Part shown: positions 24,301 through 39,300 of the stretch, piece after piece
Numbering within the stretch: position 1 is the first letter of the stretch
How the letters are laid out: every line of letters begins with the position of its first letter
Assembly (NCBI GenBank): GCA_946406115.1
Contig: OX291557.1
Span: 7,720,501-7,784,500 of the forward strand
Direction: 5' to 3'
Source of the DNA: Apoda limacodes
Lineage: Eukaryota; Arthropoda; Insecta; Lepidoptera; Limacodidae
DNA length: 64,000 nt
Program-made: the position numbers and the translations under genes
The notes under the pieces: generated by a model
What the model saw: only the letters and a program-made list of their open reading frames with translations
Database searches by the model: none
What the model was told of the DNA's origin: nothing

Positions 24301-27300
24301 GCGACTAAATAATGCCTACCTTTTATTAAGTAAATTGCACATTAAATTATGGTTAATATATTTTTTGTATTTAATGAATGGCTATTTAAATATTGCATCT
24401 AATGATGTAAGACCAATAAATTTGAATGCAAGTTGAACATAATTCATAGTTTCTTACATCAAATAAAACTTGATGAAATATTACGACTTCGTCTATATTT
24501 TGTGTTTAACGCAAATATTTATTATAATGTTATGAGAGAATGTCAGTTTGTTTGTTTGTGTATACATACGTGTGGGATAATATTCTGTACTACAAGACTG
24601 ATTTTAAACAATATACAGTATGAAAAATCATAACTTTCGATAGATATTATATTCTCAAGCTATGTATTATATTCTGAAAAGTATAAGTTTCTATAAAGTG
24701 GGTGAAAGACGTACGACCTTAAAGACCTTAGTTTTAAAATACGACATTAGTTACTCGGCTCGCGGTAGACACACGTAAAATAAAAACTCATTATGTTGTC
24801 AACAGAAGGAGCTTTCTGTTGTGTAGGATATATTTCAATAATAAATATGTAAATAACTAATAAAAGTGATATTAATAATTTAGTAGATATGTATGTATGT
24901 ACTACTGCGTGCATTGTTTTTAAACCGAACTTATCTATGTAGGTGTAAGTAACTAAACAACACACGAATTTTTCTGCTATTGCAATAAAATAGCAGCTCG
25001 CGGGTGTGAAACACGGCGTGCGGCAAAAATTTTAAGCTGGACACACTGTCGAAAAAGGTCATCAGGTCATAAGTACTCGTTTTTACACATACGTCTATCA
25101 CCCACATAAGATATGGGGGACAATTTATTTATTTTATTTAGAGCACGCACTAACTGCAGAATTATTTTATTACGACGATGACTAAATCTTCTTAATCGGT
25201 CCTAGTGACTCCATGCCAATAAATCTTATTGCGAGCACAACATAATTCATTGTCTCTTACAACAAATAAAAGTTGGTAAAAAAAATTATTTAATCGTGTG
25301 AAAGCCAAGTACTAAAGATAGATTAATTTATTTTCTTTTAAATTAAAAAAAAAAACTGGGAAAAATTCTGGATAGTTGACAAAGTTGAGAAGATTATCAG
25401 ATTTCAATGATAGTGTCATTACGATTTGGACTATGTACTTAAAGTCTATTACTTGTAAAAAAAAATTGCTCGATACTGAGTGTTGTCGATGTTTTAAGAT
25501 ATTTAAAAAAATATTGAAATAAAATACCTTTTTTTTATTTTGATAATACGGTTAAAAGCGCATAATGACGCATAAAAAATTGACGCAACTATAGCCAATT
25601 ATGTCCAAAAAATTATGTAAAACGCAAGTTTCTTCAGATTCATTAATTCATTGACTCTTATAACAAATAAAATTAAATAAAGTCGCAAATATCTCGTGTA
25701 GAACGCAAATATTAAAGATAGACTATCAGTCAATGTCAAGTATGTAACATCTGTCTGGATCTCCACCCGGTGCTACCTTCTCGAGACAGTCTCATCGTCT
25801 GCTCATCTATCATGCTCCGACTTTCCCGAAGAACAACTGGCAAACGATGCGTGAAGGAAGATACTTTTCGTAACAATATGCGAGGGTAAAACGGTTTAAT
25901 GTTTATAACCAAATAATAACTGTTATATCTTTCATTTTCCACGGGTTGCCAATCAAATTAAAATGTGGTTCAGGTAGCAACTACTATTTATCTTATAACA
26001 TGATAAGAACGCTTATTTCTGCTAAAAAAAAGCCAACAATAAACTAAAATTAAAAAAACTGAATTTACCACTGCCCAATCCTGATTTCATGTCAGGAACT
26101 GGCGGCGATTGAGGTATATTATTCTGTCTCTGGTATTTTATTTTACCGCTCTAAGTCCAGTAACACTGCATTAGCGGCGATGGGCTCACCCACCTGTCAC
26201 ACAGAGCTGTGCCCCCCATTTTGATGAGAGTGTGTGTCCCGAGGGAGTTATATACCCCATAAAAAAAATAGGAAACCAGCCCATTGTGACATTTGACAGA
26301 TAATGATTCGAAGGTTGGTACCCTTTAGGCACAGAATAATTCACAGCACTACATGCCTTCGGAACAATAGTTCATTGTGTATTAAGGGCGGTAAGGAGAA
26401 GTTACTAGGCTATTAAGACTTCTAAGAACAACTAAGAAGAAGGCCGAACCGCCCGTGTTACACACAATGTTTTTCATCACATTTGCGAGTAAATTAATAA
26501 AAATATTAGGCGAAAAAACTTACATACTTAAAAATTTACTATCAAAAACACAAAAGTTTTTAAAGTTACCTTAGTGTGTAATTATTTATCGTCAGGAGCT
26601 TCATTAATATCTGTTTCTTCATTTTCTCCCGTAAGTTTGTACCTTCGATTTTTCACTCACAAAACTATACTCCAGATGCTGTTAATTTTATATACTGTTC
26701 AATATTGATAGAATTTTAGGACTTGAGAATGCTTTTCCACATAGAGTAAATTGCCCATTAGAGAATTTATGAAATAAAAAGTTTTGGCTAAAGTTTCTTT
26801 TTGGTCAATAGTGTCGTTATAAATTTACACCATTTCAATATAGCGACTGTTGTTTTGATTTTTGAGCACCAAGTCATAACAATTGTTGCACTATAATTGC
26901 TCGCTTGGCGCGTAGTTCATATCTTAAACTACAGATGGCACTTTCTTACGTTTTGTCTACGTACTGTTTTATCATACAAAGTAGAGCGCGCGCGGTGCGT
27001 TCAGTGGCATAATTTAAATCGTACCTAATCGTAAATCGTACCACACCGTGTGGTGTGGTAGAGCATAATCACACCACCCCAAATCCTCCCATAGGTGTCG
27101 TACGAGGCGACTAAGGAACATTTCAAATGCTGGGCAGCAGCACCATAAGCACAGAGGAGATCTTAACTTTAACCAGCGAACACGCACGCACACATACACA
27201 AGGCTAGTTACACTGTTTATTACACTTTCTAAATACTAAACTTACCCCAAAGGCACTAAACCGCTTCGTGCGACGGTTGGAGTGATCGTGAGGCCCGAGG

Positions 27301-30300
27301 AAGGCCTCCGATTTAGGTCTAGGCGGCCTCTTGGGCCTCAACACAACCCTTGCGTCTTCCCTAACAGCCTCATCCAACAACTTCGAGTCTGATGAAACTG
27401 ACAGCTGCCTCCGTACCCGATACTCGCCATTGCCACCACCGCTCCAATCTGCACAAAAGGAAATGATTCCTTTAACAACTTTGACTGTTAGCAGCTGTTA
27501 ATAACTAAAATCACATATTTTAAGATCCATCTGAATAATATACGCGGTTCCATTTCTCACTCGAATGCTTAGGTTGTGGAATAAATTAATACTAGAAAGA
27601 AGTGATTAGATATTTAAAAGGTGAGCAACGCGTGAGTAATGTCCCTAGTGTTGAACGCGTCCATAGGCTGCGACGACCGCTTGCCATCAGGCGGACCGTT
27701 AGCTTGTTTGTCACTTTCGTAGCACAAACAAAAAAAAAAAAAAAAGAAAAGAAAATGAGATAGATATATCTAAAGAATACTATCATATAATCATTTCAGA
27801 ATAATTTGGCAAACGTTCCAAACCACTTATGCTCTCTTGTCGAGCTAGGATAAGCGAAGTTGACTTTACAACTATTTTTGAAATGGCATTTAAGCAGTGT
27901 TTTAGTATTAATAATTCAGCTTAATTCCTTGTCGAGGCAAGATTTACGCCTCCGCAAAACAATTTTATTAAAAACATTGCTGCACAGAGTTTTATTGTGA
28001 GCGCGAGCTATTGACGAGAAGAAAATCCCACCACAATATAGCGGCGCGCGAACACTTAGCAAGTAAATTAATTCGAGGGTCGCGTCGTTTTAAATAAGAG
28101 GCGTTATTTTTGAGGCGCCGCAGAGAAACGACGATAACGAATAACGACGAAAACATCAAGTGGTTTAATAAATCTTTTTCCGACCGTAGAGTAGGCTCTT
28201 TGTTATTTTGTATTTATGGGGTTCAATAAATTCAATAAATTGGTTGTTGATTGATTGACAAGGCATTTCAGTAAAAGATAGAAAGTTTTTATACTTTAAA
28301 CGCAAATGAAAAATAAAAGTTTTGGGTTAAAGTTTGAATAAACAACTTCGCGTAAATACACTATTTTGTGTATACACCGCATTTTCTTTTAATAAAAGTA
28401 AAGCGAATTGGTTGTTATCTAGTGCATTGACTAAGTTGTAGCAAAAAGTAAAAAAAGGGTTAAAAACGGAAACCTTTTATTTTCATACAAAAAATTTATA
28501 TGTGATATAATCAAATATAATGTGATATTTGATTTAAAATAGTATAAATAGAATATTTTTGCCATAAATAAAATAACCCTTTGGAATAAAAATCACTACG
28601 AAACAATAAGACATCTGTAATATTTTACTAAAACAAATTGTCAACTATACAATAATAAAATAGTTTACAAAGAAAATTTATGAGAGTATCCCTAAGTCTG
28701 AGTGAGATATAAAAGTGAGACCCAGTACACCCTGGTTGGCAATAAATATCTATACCGAACAAGTGGGTCACTGGGGACGAGGTACGGTTTGCGAGTGCGA
28801 CCCTCGTTGCGTGAGGGTACCATAATTGGTGTGAAATGTAAAGTCCATGTCACTTGTGTCCTACTTTTTCAATTAAATTATCATTATTTTACTTTCCAGT
28901 ATAGTGAGGGTAGGCCGTCCCTTTAAAAGTGGGGACGTATGAAGCTGATGATAAACATTCACAAACGATTTGAAGAATATTGGACGAAATAAAGTTAGTT
29001 GGAGGCAGTTGAAGCTCATAGTCTGTCCGTATGGTTTTAAGTTTTTTTTTTTTAAATTTTGAGCTTTTTTTAAAAAAACGTATCATATACTTCCAAAACT
29101 CGTAAAATCTAGTAAAACTGCTTATTAGCAGCAATGACTTCCCTTTGTACAGAGCGAATTGCAAAAATGTGTAGGAGAAATATACTGGATTATAAACTGG
29201 TTGTAAGCTATTTTTAGAACGTTTTCTTGTTTTAAGACTAGATCTGCGCGAGTAGATAGCATATCTGCTAAAAACGGCAACTTTTAGCAAACGCTATTTA
29301 TAACTCGAAGATTTAACTTAAAAATACTACATTTTTCCAAAAATAGCATTTAACAGTTATATATTTCTGCAGAAGCATTTTTACCCAACTGACCTAGAAG
29401 GAGGGTAGTTTTTAGCGCGTATGTATACATAAGGGTATCAAGGTATGTCTGTTCCATTGTGACCTCTTGTATCCTAAACGGCTGGATCGATTTCAAAAAA
29501 AGAGGTCTAAAATGGAAGGTATTCATCTCCCTAGTGTTATAGGGTACCTCATATAGAATAATCAGGCCCAGTCGAATAGAAAACTTAAACTTAAAAAAGG
29601 TGTAAAAATAAATAAATTACAAAAACATTATTAACTTAAAAGCAATAAAAGGTGCACCTAAAACATGCCAAATATTAAACTATCAACAGGCATTTTTTAT
29701 TGCTTTTTACTTTTTGTAGTCGGGTATTTTCATTTATATTTTGAAATTCGCTGTGTACAAAGAGAAAATAAAAAATTACCATTAGCGGTGCTAGTGAACC
29801 CTCTAGTAAACTCCATAACCTGATCTTCCATAATTTTCGACATGAAGTAATAAAAAAATAATAAAGAAGTTTACGAGTACTATAATTTCTTGACATCAAA
29901 AGCCCTCAAAATTATATTACCTAATACATCAGCTTACTGTCGCTATTACGTACAAGTATCGCCATTTAAGGGGTAGCCTCATCGTGTTTAACGACCACAG
30001 AATTTTTATGTCATTCCAATGCGCGTTTCCGTTTCGCTGACTTGTAATGGCCGACTTATTTTTTAAACAGTCATAAAAAATATATATGGGAGAGGTAAAA
30101 ACGTTAGTCATTCCTGTCATGTCAAATATCCGTGACATAACCATAATTAAATGTATCTTTTACATTATAATTCCCGTATAGAAGCGGTAATTAGCCTGAT
30201 TACTCCTCACGCAAGGTTTTGTTTGCGAGTATATAGGTAAATTGTTTTCGTGCGGTACACTTACGTTAATTCTATGTTGTGACCAATTTGTAAAATATGA

Positions 30301-33300
30301 GGTTTGTTTCGCAGGTAGTAAAAAACAGAATTCTGTAATAGTACATTATGATACTCGTACATGTGAGATAGGCTGCTGCATTACAGACGAGGTTGTGGGT
30401 TGCGTAATTCAGCCCAGTGTGTATTGAGCACAGCTCACGAGTGTCATACGATTGTTTTCAACACACTTGAAGGACCCTAAATACTTATTTTAGTGTTAAA
30501 ATATTGTTAAAAGTTGCTATTTGATAGAATCTAATGGCTTTGATATGTTTTTAACAAACACGGTGGATATATTTGTTCATATAAAATAATTGTAAAGTAA
30601 AAGGCATTTGTGCGATAATGACGCATAATGGACTCTATTAAGAAGCTGAAAACGGTGCAGTAAAGGCTGCTTTATGAGCAAGTGTGTTGAGAAATATATA
30701 AAGAAAAAAGCGTAGTGAAGGGTTCTGTAGTTAAGTAGTTATTAGTAGTCAGTTTTCTATAGTCTTTCGGCTCTGTGTCACCAGTGAACGAACGATTATG
30801 GCCGACTTAGATACGTGGGTAATTAATAATTTAGTACTAGTAGTACCTAGAAGACAGAGCTTTGCTCGATTTTTTTAACAACGCCATCTATTGTCAAGTA
30901 GCTTTAGTTTTGCTGTGTCGGTAAAAATAATAATAGTATTACTACTCGCCAATAGACGTCAGGAAGAGTCATACTTTTCGGTTTATTATCATTGCCTTAA
31001 AACACGTTTTCTAAAAATGAAACTTAGCCAGATCGATTTATCGCCCTGTATACTAAATCTTATGAAAATTGTTGGAGCCGTTTCCGAGATTCAGATTATA
31101 GATATACATATATACAAAAATTGCTCGTTCAAAAGTATTAGATAATTCTTTAACGTCCTTGGATAGTGGACATGTTTTTTAGCATGCAAGTTACTGCTTT
31201 AATCGATTGCATGTCTGTTTGGTAAGAGCTTCAAGGTATATCCCGTTCAGGGTATATTTAAAAAGCATTTTTGAATTTTGTAGGTATCTTGGTACAAAAT
31301 ATCAAGCACCCATATTCAATGCGATAGTGAGTTTGTCCTTCCCTTACGTCGCAACGAATTATTCGAATGGATAAGGAGAAGGACATAGACAAAGGTATTT
31401 TTTATCCCGGACAGTCAAAAGTTCCCCGCAGGAATAACTATAACTGATATATAAGGTGGACGAACTATAGCTACAGCTATAGCAAACTTTCTTGCTATAA
31501 TCAAAGAGTAACCTTAGTCCTAAGCCGCGGGCAAAACTTAAGTATTGACGCTTAAACAGTTGAAAGGAACAGAAACAGTAGTCCGTCAGTGGATAAAGCG
31601 ATGGTATTATTCCCTGTACACGTAAACGGAACTCTAGAAACTGTTCTGTTGAGAAAATAATTGTATTTTTAACTTACAAAAATGTAACCACAATTAAAAC
31701 CTCAAACGTCATTAATTATATTTAATTTTAATGGTCCAAATTATAATTTAAGCCGAGAAGCAAACGCAAACGAGCAAATTAAGCGTGTTTCAGACGCGGA
31801 ACCAAGGCATAACTTCGTTAATTTGGCTTATTCTCAATCCAGCCACTCGAAACAAAGAAACCCCTGGATGACAATAACTTTTTTGTAACTTTAGGAGAAA
31901 AATCTTAATCACTTTTTTTATTTTTTGTAAAAGAAGTTGACAACAACGAAATCTATGTACTACGATATATGATAGATTGCTTAATACGCCGTTTTTGTGC
32001 AATTGAAAAAACTTACAGAAATATATTATATTATAAAACTTGCTTTTGTCGTTTGTTGTTGTCTAGTGCAAGCTAGTCTAAGCTGTAGCAAAAAGTAAAA
32101 AAAAATTACTATTATTATATTATATTACTACAAAACGGTAGAAACATTAAATTCCATACAAAAAAATTAGTGTAAAAACAGATACAAAACGCGACGGGCG
32201 CGTGTTTTTTTTTTTATTCTGAACGGACTAAGTAGTTGGCTGATGCAGCCATTACTGCTTTGCGAGCGCGTGTGCGGATGCGTCTAGGTTTAACATATTA
32301 AATAGCGATTTACAAACACACCGATCGTGACGCGCCTGGCTGTTAAAGACGCGGGCGCGGGTGCGGGTGAACGTAGCAGACCGTGGCTTAATTCACGCTT
32401 CTAGGTTTCTCCCGTACAATCCGCCTGTATTGGCCACACCGGACGGTGCGAGACTGTTAAGTCGCTTATTACTGAAGGGTGACATAAACCATTTTTAATC
32501 TAGACGTCTCAAAAATAGAAATAAATATATAGGAATTTATATCATAATCTTTTGCCTATTTTATTTAAAATGTTATCTAAGGTACTTATAGACATTTTTG
32601 TATATTTATAAAATCTGTCAAGATGCAACCTTAAAACAGCATAAATCGTGTTGAATTATTCATATTCTGTATTCCAGTTTTCACATAACTTATTTTCCAT
32701 TGAAGGTATAGATTTTCCATTGATAATATTTATTTTTTATCTATTATATAAACTGTCTAATGTTTTATTACGTCTGACCCGCCACTATCTCGAGCGCTGA
32801 CGGTGTGGCAGAAACGACGCCACGCGCCCGCATCCGTCCCCGCACTCGCACCCGCGCCCGCTTTATGTCTGTTTGGGCACTTAAGTTTCAAGACATCACT
32901 ATGGTATGGTATTAAATTATTTAAGAAGTATATAACAAATATATCTCATGTATATGACATTTTACATTTCCATCAGTAGTATTTCAGAAATAGCTTTCTG
33001 GCCTATTCGTTCTATAAATACCTTTATAGCGGAAACGGCAAATATAAGTCAATAGCTCCTATTTCAAATCCCAATCAAGAGCGATTTTATTCTATCTACT
33101 TGGCTACATAAATTTATTGACAATTGCCGGAAGATCATTGTCTGTATGAAGTGCTGCTATCCATACTAATATTATAAATTCGAAAGTAACTCTGTGTGTC
33201 TGTCTGTTAACTCTTCACGCTTAACCACCACTAACAACACCACCAACACTACTGTACCCATTAAGATGAAATTTGGCATGGAGATAGTTTGAGTCCCGGG

Positions 33301-36300
33301 GAAGGACATACGCTTCTTGAAAACGTCAACTGTGAGTCGGTTTTTTTCTATATAATTAAAGATTTGTCGTTGAAATCTGACACCGATAACCAAATTTAGG
33401 GCGGGTGTCATCGCGGGCAAAAGCTAGTATATATATATAAACCTGACTCAAAATCTACTTGCAAATGTTGTAAACATAACCTAACTTTACTTAATGTTTA
33501 CTTTTTCTGGTAATTTAATCATAAAACATTAAAATACTTACATGATTACCTTTATTGTAACATTCTTTAACTGGTTTTCAAATCACGACACTGATTAAAT
33601 ATAAAATCTACAAAATTCCGAATTTACGATGAGAAATATTATACGTATTTATGTATATCTTGCATAGACTAACAAAGCGAAAGTCGCGCGTCGAGGTCAT
33701 TTTTGTTCACCCGAATTGCAAATAGATTTTGAGTCAGGTTTATATATAAAACTGTATGTATAACTTTACGGTTTTAATTTTTCCTCAACAGGGTAAAGGA
33801 ATATTAACTCTACTGCAGCAAAACCGGGGGACTGACACTTAAAGAGAATCCCAATTCCAATCTACGGCAATCTTTGGTTATCCCGTAACACTTTTTAACT
33901 TACTTACGTAACAATCACGTTTGGTGATTACGATGAGTTAATTTATTATTATAACACACAATTTTTCAATATATATAACAAATCTGTTCGAAACTTAATG
34001 GCGACACAAACAAACCAAAACTTTTGTTATTTTATTCATTTATAGCGCCGCCTTACAAAATCTCTCCTGTCAGTAGAACAATGCCTCGTTTACAATGTAA
34101 ATAAAGCTCGGCATTTCAGTTCGGTTAACGCTGTTGACTCTACAAATTATACAGCGGCGGTCGCGGTATTATGAATTGTTATAATGAATAATTATACAGT
34201 ATTTTCCCTGTAAAATTAGAACTGTAAGATTACCTACACTTCAGGTATTATATTTGAAGCGGAACTGAACATGCATGAATAAAAAGTTCCCTTTTTATGA
34301 GGCAGTACTGCCTTAATTTTCGATATTTTTGGCAAATGTTTCTCCGGATCCGCTAAGCAGATCTGACTAAAATTTTATATCTGCGTTCTTCGGGATATGG
34401 CTCAGTCCCTGAAAAACGTGAAAACAAGACGTGGCAAAGAAATCTCGAAAGCCCTAAGTGCTATTAGTTTACAACTTTCTAATTACTAATATTTTAGAGG
34501 TTATTAGTATTATTTACTTGTAGCTACTAAAGTTTTTTCGCCGTGTATATATGTATGTTTGTATGTATGTCCAAGTATTAATCAGAAACTTGATGACATT
34601 TATTGATCAATCACTATAAAATTTTGTAAACTTAATCTCAAACCGAATATCTGCGTCTGTGGTTTTCTTAAAACCTTAAAAAATCTTATTTAAGACCATT
34701 TTTATAAAAAACTAGAATAACTTTAATCCTATACAATTTCATAAAAAAATGTAAAAATGCAGACATACAGATCTTTTTTTTTCATGGAACCTTTCATTAC
34801 AATAGGAACCTATGTTTAAAATTTTACGTTTCTAGCTTCAGTGGTTTTGGCTCGACGTTGATAAGTCAGTCAAACCATGTAGCCCAGTCATATTAGGGGT
34901 TTCACCTCGGAATGAAAGATAATAAGCTGTTAATTGGTATAAATCTTTGTTTTGTCGTTCTAAATGTTGTCTCAAAAGTCACAAGTGCTATCGTGTCCGA
35001 GTCTTAAGATATTGAAGGTCAAAGGTCGCAAAAATCGGTTTTGCGTGATTATCTCGCTTTCTATTGCTTAAATGAGATTTGCACGCCATTATAAAAGCTG
35101 TAGAGTATAAAATTCTCTACAACTTTTGTTTGAACTTTTTTTTCATACGATCAACCGTTTTTGAGGTACTTAGATCGCAAAGAGTGCGCCGCGTACAGTC
35201 ATATATGGCCTTATGCAAGGTCAAGCGTGAGTTACGGTTATCAGTAAGTTGTATCAAGTTAATTATTTACTAAAAAATTATAATTATTAAACAATATCCA
35301 TTATTTATGTACTAATTATGTATTGATTATTTATATTTAATTAAAATAAGTGACTTAATTATTTATATTTAACTATAGTATATTAATAATTCTGGAATGT
35401 ATATTTTAGTTATATTTTAAGTTAAAACGACATTATATACGTTTTCTTTAAAACGTGTAAATTTTGTTCGAATTACGTCCTACGGACGCAATGAAGAACG
35501 CGGAATAACGTCCTATACTTATAAATTTTTAAATACTTTGCTTTTAATAACTTGACCACGGTGCCACCTATCAAATCGGAATTTTCGATTTACTATTTTT
35601 GCACCAGCCTAACAATTGTAAATATGAGTTATTTTGCTAAATAAATACAAATTTATAATAAATAATATGACCACAGCGCGATATACAAGTTTCAATTGTG
35701 AATTTAAAAAAAAATAAAAAATTATATCCTTTATCCTTAATTGATGAATTAAAATTTTTATCACTCACTAATGAATCTATTTATAAAAAAAAATATTTCT
35801 TCCAAAGTAGTGGGTCTACGTTATTAAAATAAATACCATAATCATGTCCGAATTGTGGTAGTGACGATAAAATAACAAATAACTCACAAACTATATCGTG
35901 ACCTAAAATATATATAATAAATTATTTTAATTGTGTTAAACTGTAGGCAACGCAGTAAAAAAAGAAAAAAAACGGGGAGCACTCCGGGAGTGCCGGCAGA
36001 AGTGTAAACTTGAATATTAACTATTTATTATTCCCATCACTTCGTATATATATATATTTATTATCATAAATAATAATGTTTGTTTATTTACTTTTTTGAC
36101 GTAGTATATTTGACATCTCAATCTGTCATAGAATTAAAATCCTCCCTGTACTACTCATAATTGCCATATACTAAAAATATAAACTAACTGACGCGAATTC
36201 CATCTTACGAATTTTCAATCAGGTCACGTGTCCTGGCGCGAGTTTAACATTTTTTACCCATAACACAAAAAGTGCACAACGCCGCTAAGAAGTGTTCACT

Positions 36301-39300
36301 TCAAAAATATAAATAACTGTGTACATATAAAAAGGAAAACTGTGATAAATTCAGACACTTGCCGATAATGATATATGGCATGTAATCTAACAAGTTTAGA
36401 CATTTGACAGGATATGATTGATGGTTAAACCGATATTTATAACCTACTACAGAAAACAGTGAAATCTCCCTAAACTCCAACGTATAACAATCCCTGGCGT
36501 GCTCGCGCTTTGATTGCTTCATAAATATTTACTTGCAAACCAACAAACTTATCTCTTCAGGCGACAAAAAGCAAACCCAACGACGTTTCTATTTAAAACG
36601 TAGGAATATAAATAAATACAAGCGCATGTGACATATGAACAGATAAGTTTGTTCAGCTTGCGTTTATTTCCACATGTCAAAAGTCACGCTGTCAATTCGT
36701 ACCGTATGTCGCGCTTCACTAGTTGCTACTTCGTTTGGACAGTCGCTTCGCCTCGTTTGGTAAACATTGCCCCTGGGATTTGAATAAATTATTGACATAT
36801 TCTTTTTTGACGTATCCTTTTTTGTTATTGAAGCTGATTTTTGCCACCCAGTTCCTATGGTACTATAGTTCAGTCAGCAGGGAAACATTAGCGATTTTAT
36901 TATAAGTGATTCAGAATTATTCTGAATATAACTATAAGAAAGCACGGCACGGGGGAGTGTGCGTTTTGTCTTTGTGGTATATCTCCAAAACAGTTTGTCG
37001 GACGTAAAAGTACAAGATATTTTATTTTAAGATAATTACTAGAGACGGGCCGACTATGGTACTTGCCGACTAATCGATTTTCAAATTGACGACCACTCGG
37101 CTTACTCATGCCATGCCATGCAAACATATCTCTTGTAACCCAAAGTCATAAATTCTGAAATGAATAACGGTTTAGTAGTGGTTTTTAACTATAATGAAAC
37201 ACGTATTTTTTAGAAAATCCATATTTTTATTTTTTTGGAATATCGGGAGTGTGACATATCTGTTACATTGAGCTTGGAAATCTTTGAAACAATTACTTTT
37301 CTTGTTCATTGTCAAGGAAATAAATACGGTCCGTATGGGTTTTGTGAGATCTTTTCTGTGAATCTCTTTATAAAAATTAAAAAAGTGTACGAATAAAGAA
37401 ATTGTTAACTAAATTACTGACTGATTCCTAAGTTTCTGCGTATTAGGTATCTATACATATAAATAAAATTGAAGTGTCTGTTTGTAATATTGAATTAACC
37501 GTTTTTTACTACATGTATATGAATATATATACGGTACATACACCAAAATAACATTTTTTAAATATTTTGTCTGTCTGGCTGTTTGTTCCGGCTAATCTCT
37601 GAAATGGCTGGACCGATTTTGACGGGACTTTTATTGGCAGGTAGCTGATGTAATGTAATGTAATTTTAGAAAAAGTAATGTTACAATGTTCAAAAACTGT
37701 TTAGTACCGCGCGCAGCTCACGCGCATGCCACTGGGCCGTCACGTCGGGCGCCTCCCACCAACGAATCAATATCACAAATATGTGATAATTAAAATAAAA
37801 ATGCAAACACTAAATAAACGAATTAACTTTTTTAATAAATTCCATGCGGACGAAGTCGCGGGTACAGCTTTTGTCAATAAAAATATAACTTAATTTGGAA
37901 TAAGTAAAAATAAAATAAAATTAAGTAGGTATCATAATAAAAAAAAATTAAAAATTAAAGAATCGACTCTTAGGCGGAACGAAGTTCGCCGGGTCAGCTA
38001 GTGTTACCCTATAAATTTCAAATGTTTTAACGACTGTTACTTTAGATTAATTAGTTAATTATAAAACAAGCATAAATTGTTGGTTTTTTTAGAAATATTA
38101 CAAACAGAAATCGTTGGTTTTATTTCATTTATGATGCGCCTTTTGAAATATATTATTTTATTTATATAACAATCGGCATATTTTGCCAAATAGTCGGAGA
38201 CTACGAAAGATGCCGAATAGTCAGCTTTTTGTTGGCTTTACTTCATTTGTTATGCGCCTATTTATATTATTTAACTGGTCTCGACTGGTTATAACTTACG
38301 TTATGCTTTCATATTACTTTCTGTAAAATCAATATTAATGCGAGGTTTTTAGGCTCAAAGTTAACGTAAAAAATCACGTGAGATCAATTGAAGGGCACAC
38401 TGCTCACTTGCCCTCGGTTCCACCCGCCCCAAATTTGGTTATCGATTTTTTTCAATTTCAATGGCAAATTTCAATGGCAAATCCTCAATTATAAAAAAAA
38501 AAACCGACTAACACTTGACGTTTCCCAATGACCTATGTCCTTCCCCGGGACTCAAACTATCTCCATGCCAAAATTCATCTTAACCGGTAAAGACGTAACA
38601 GACAGACAGGCAAAGTTACTTTCGCATTTATAATATTTATATGGATATGGACTTGAAACTAGATTAAAATTTTTCTGTATTACACATGGCTTTTTCGCTG
38701 CCAGTCATTTTCACACAAGAGGTTAGACGACTAACATGCTCGACTTTATTCACGAACACTGCAATAACCTTTTAACTTGAAACTCGAATTACTCAAAATC
38801 ACTTTTATTGGACAATCATCGTTCTTGTAGTGTACCCTTCAATTGTTTTTAAGTTATTATTAAAAAATTGATAATTTCAGACTCTAAATCACTCGCACAA
38901 ATATTGATTTTACAAAAATAAATAAACGTTATCAAATAATATATACATATAACATATTTAAAAAAGATATCTTGTATTTTTCGTGTCCGACACACCGTTG
39001 CAACACTAGTGTTGTAATGAGAGGTTTTCCGAGACGAATTAAAAAAAAAAATAATTCTAAAATATAGACTAGATGGAGTTGACTCCACAAGGCGCATTTT
39101 TTTTTTAAAACATATGGAATGTTTATCCTCTGTGAAACGTTGTGATTCTTTTCTTTGCTTGGGTACTTTTTGATATAAAGTTTACCTCTGTGCTGGGAAC
39201 TCTAATTCGTTATTTTGTTGTCACTTTGTTATTTGATGATGAGTAATAATTACGGATCATGGTCTGTAGCAGACCTGAAACAAGAGCTCCGGAAGCGCAG

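Larger units (their letters stand above)
21421..27245. other. Remainder of kinase intron 2
   Basis: Apart from the elements listed separately, this stretch is AT-rich. 23030-23070 is a short GC-richer patch (CTCTCGGCGCTGCTCGCTGC) with no frame. 24530-24620 and 25240-25290 look like retro-element tails. 25736-25942 holds a minus-strand open frame ending [18 protein letters not shown]; it starts on a real ATG and shares the kinase strand, but it has no clear splice sites and no family I recognise. 27040-27120 (CCACACCGTGTGGTGTGG...GGTGTCGTACGAGGCGACTAAGG) is a common lepidopteran retrotransposon motif. Confidence 0.45.

Noticed and set aside
28889..29290. 133-residue minus-strand frame
   Set aside because: It is AT-rich and Lys/Phe/Ser/Tyr-heavy, with poly(A)-derived Lys runs and no recognisable domain; treated as chance.
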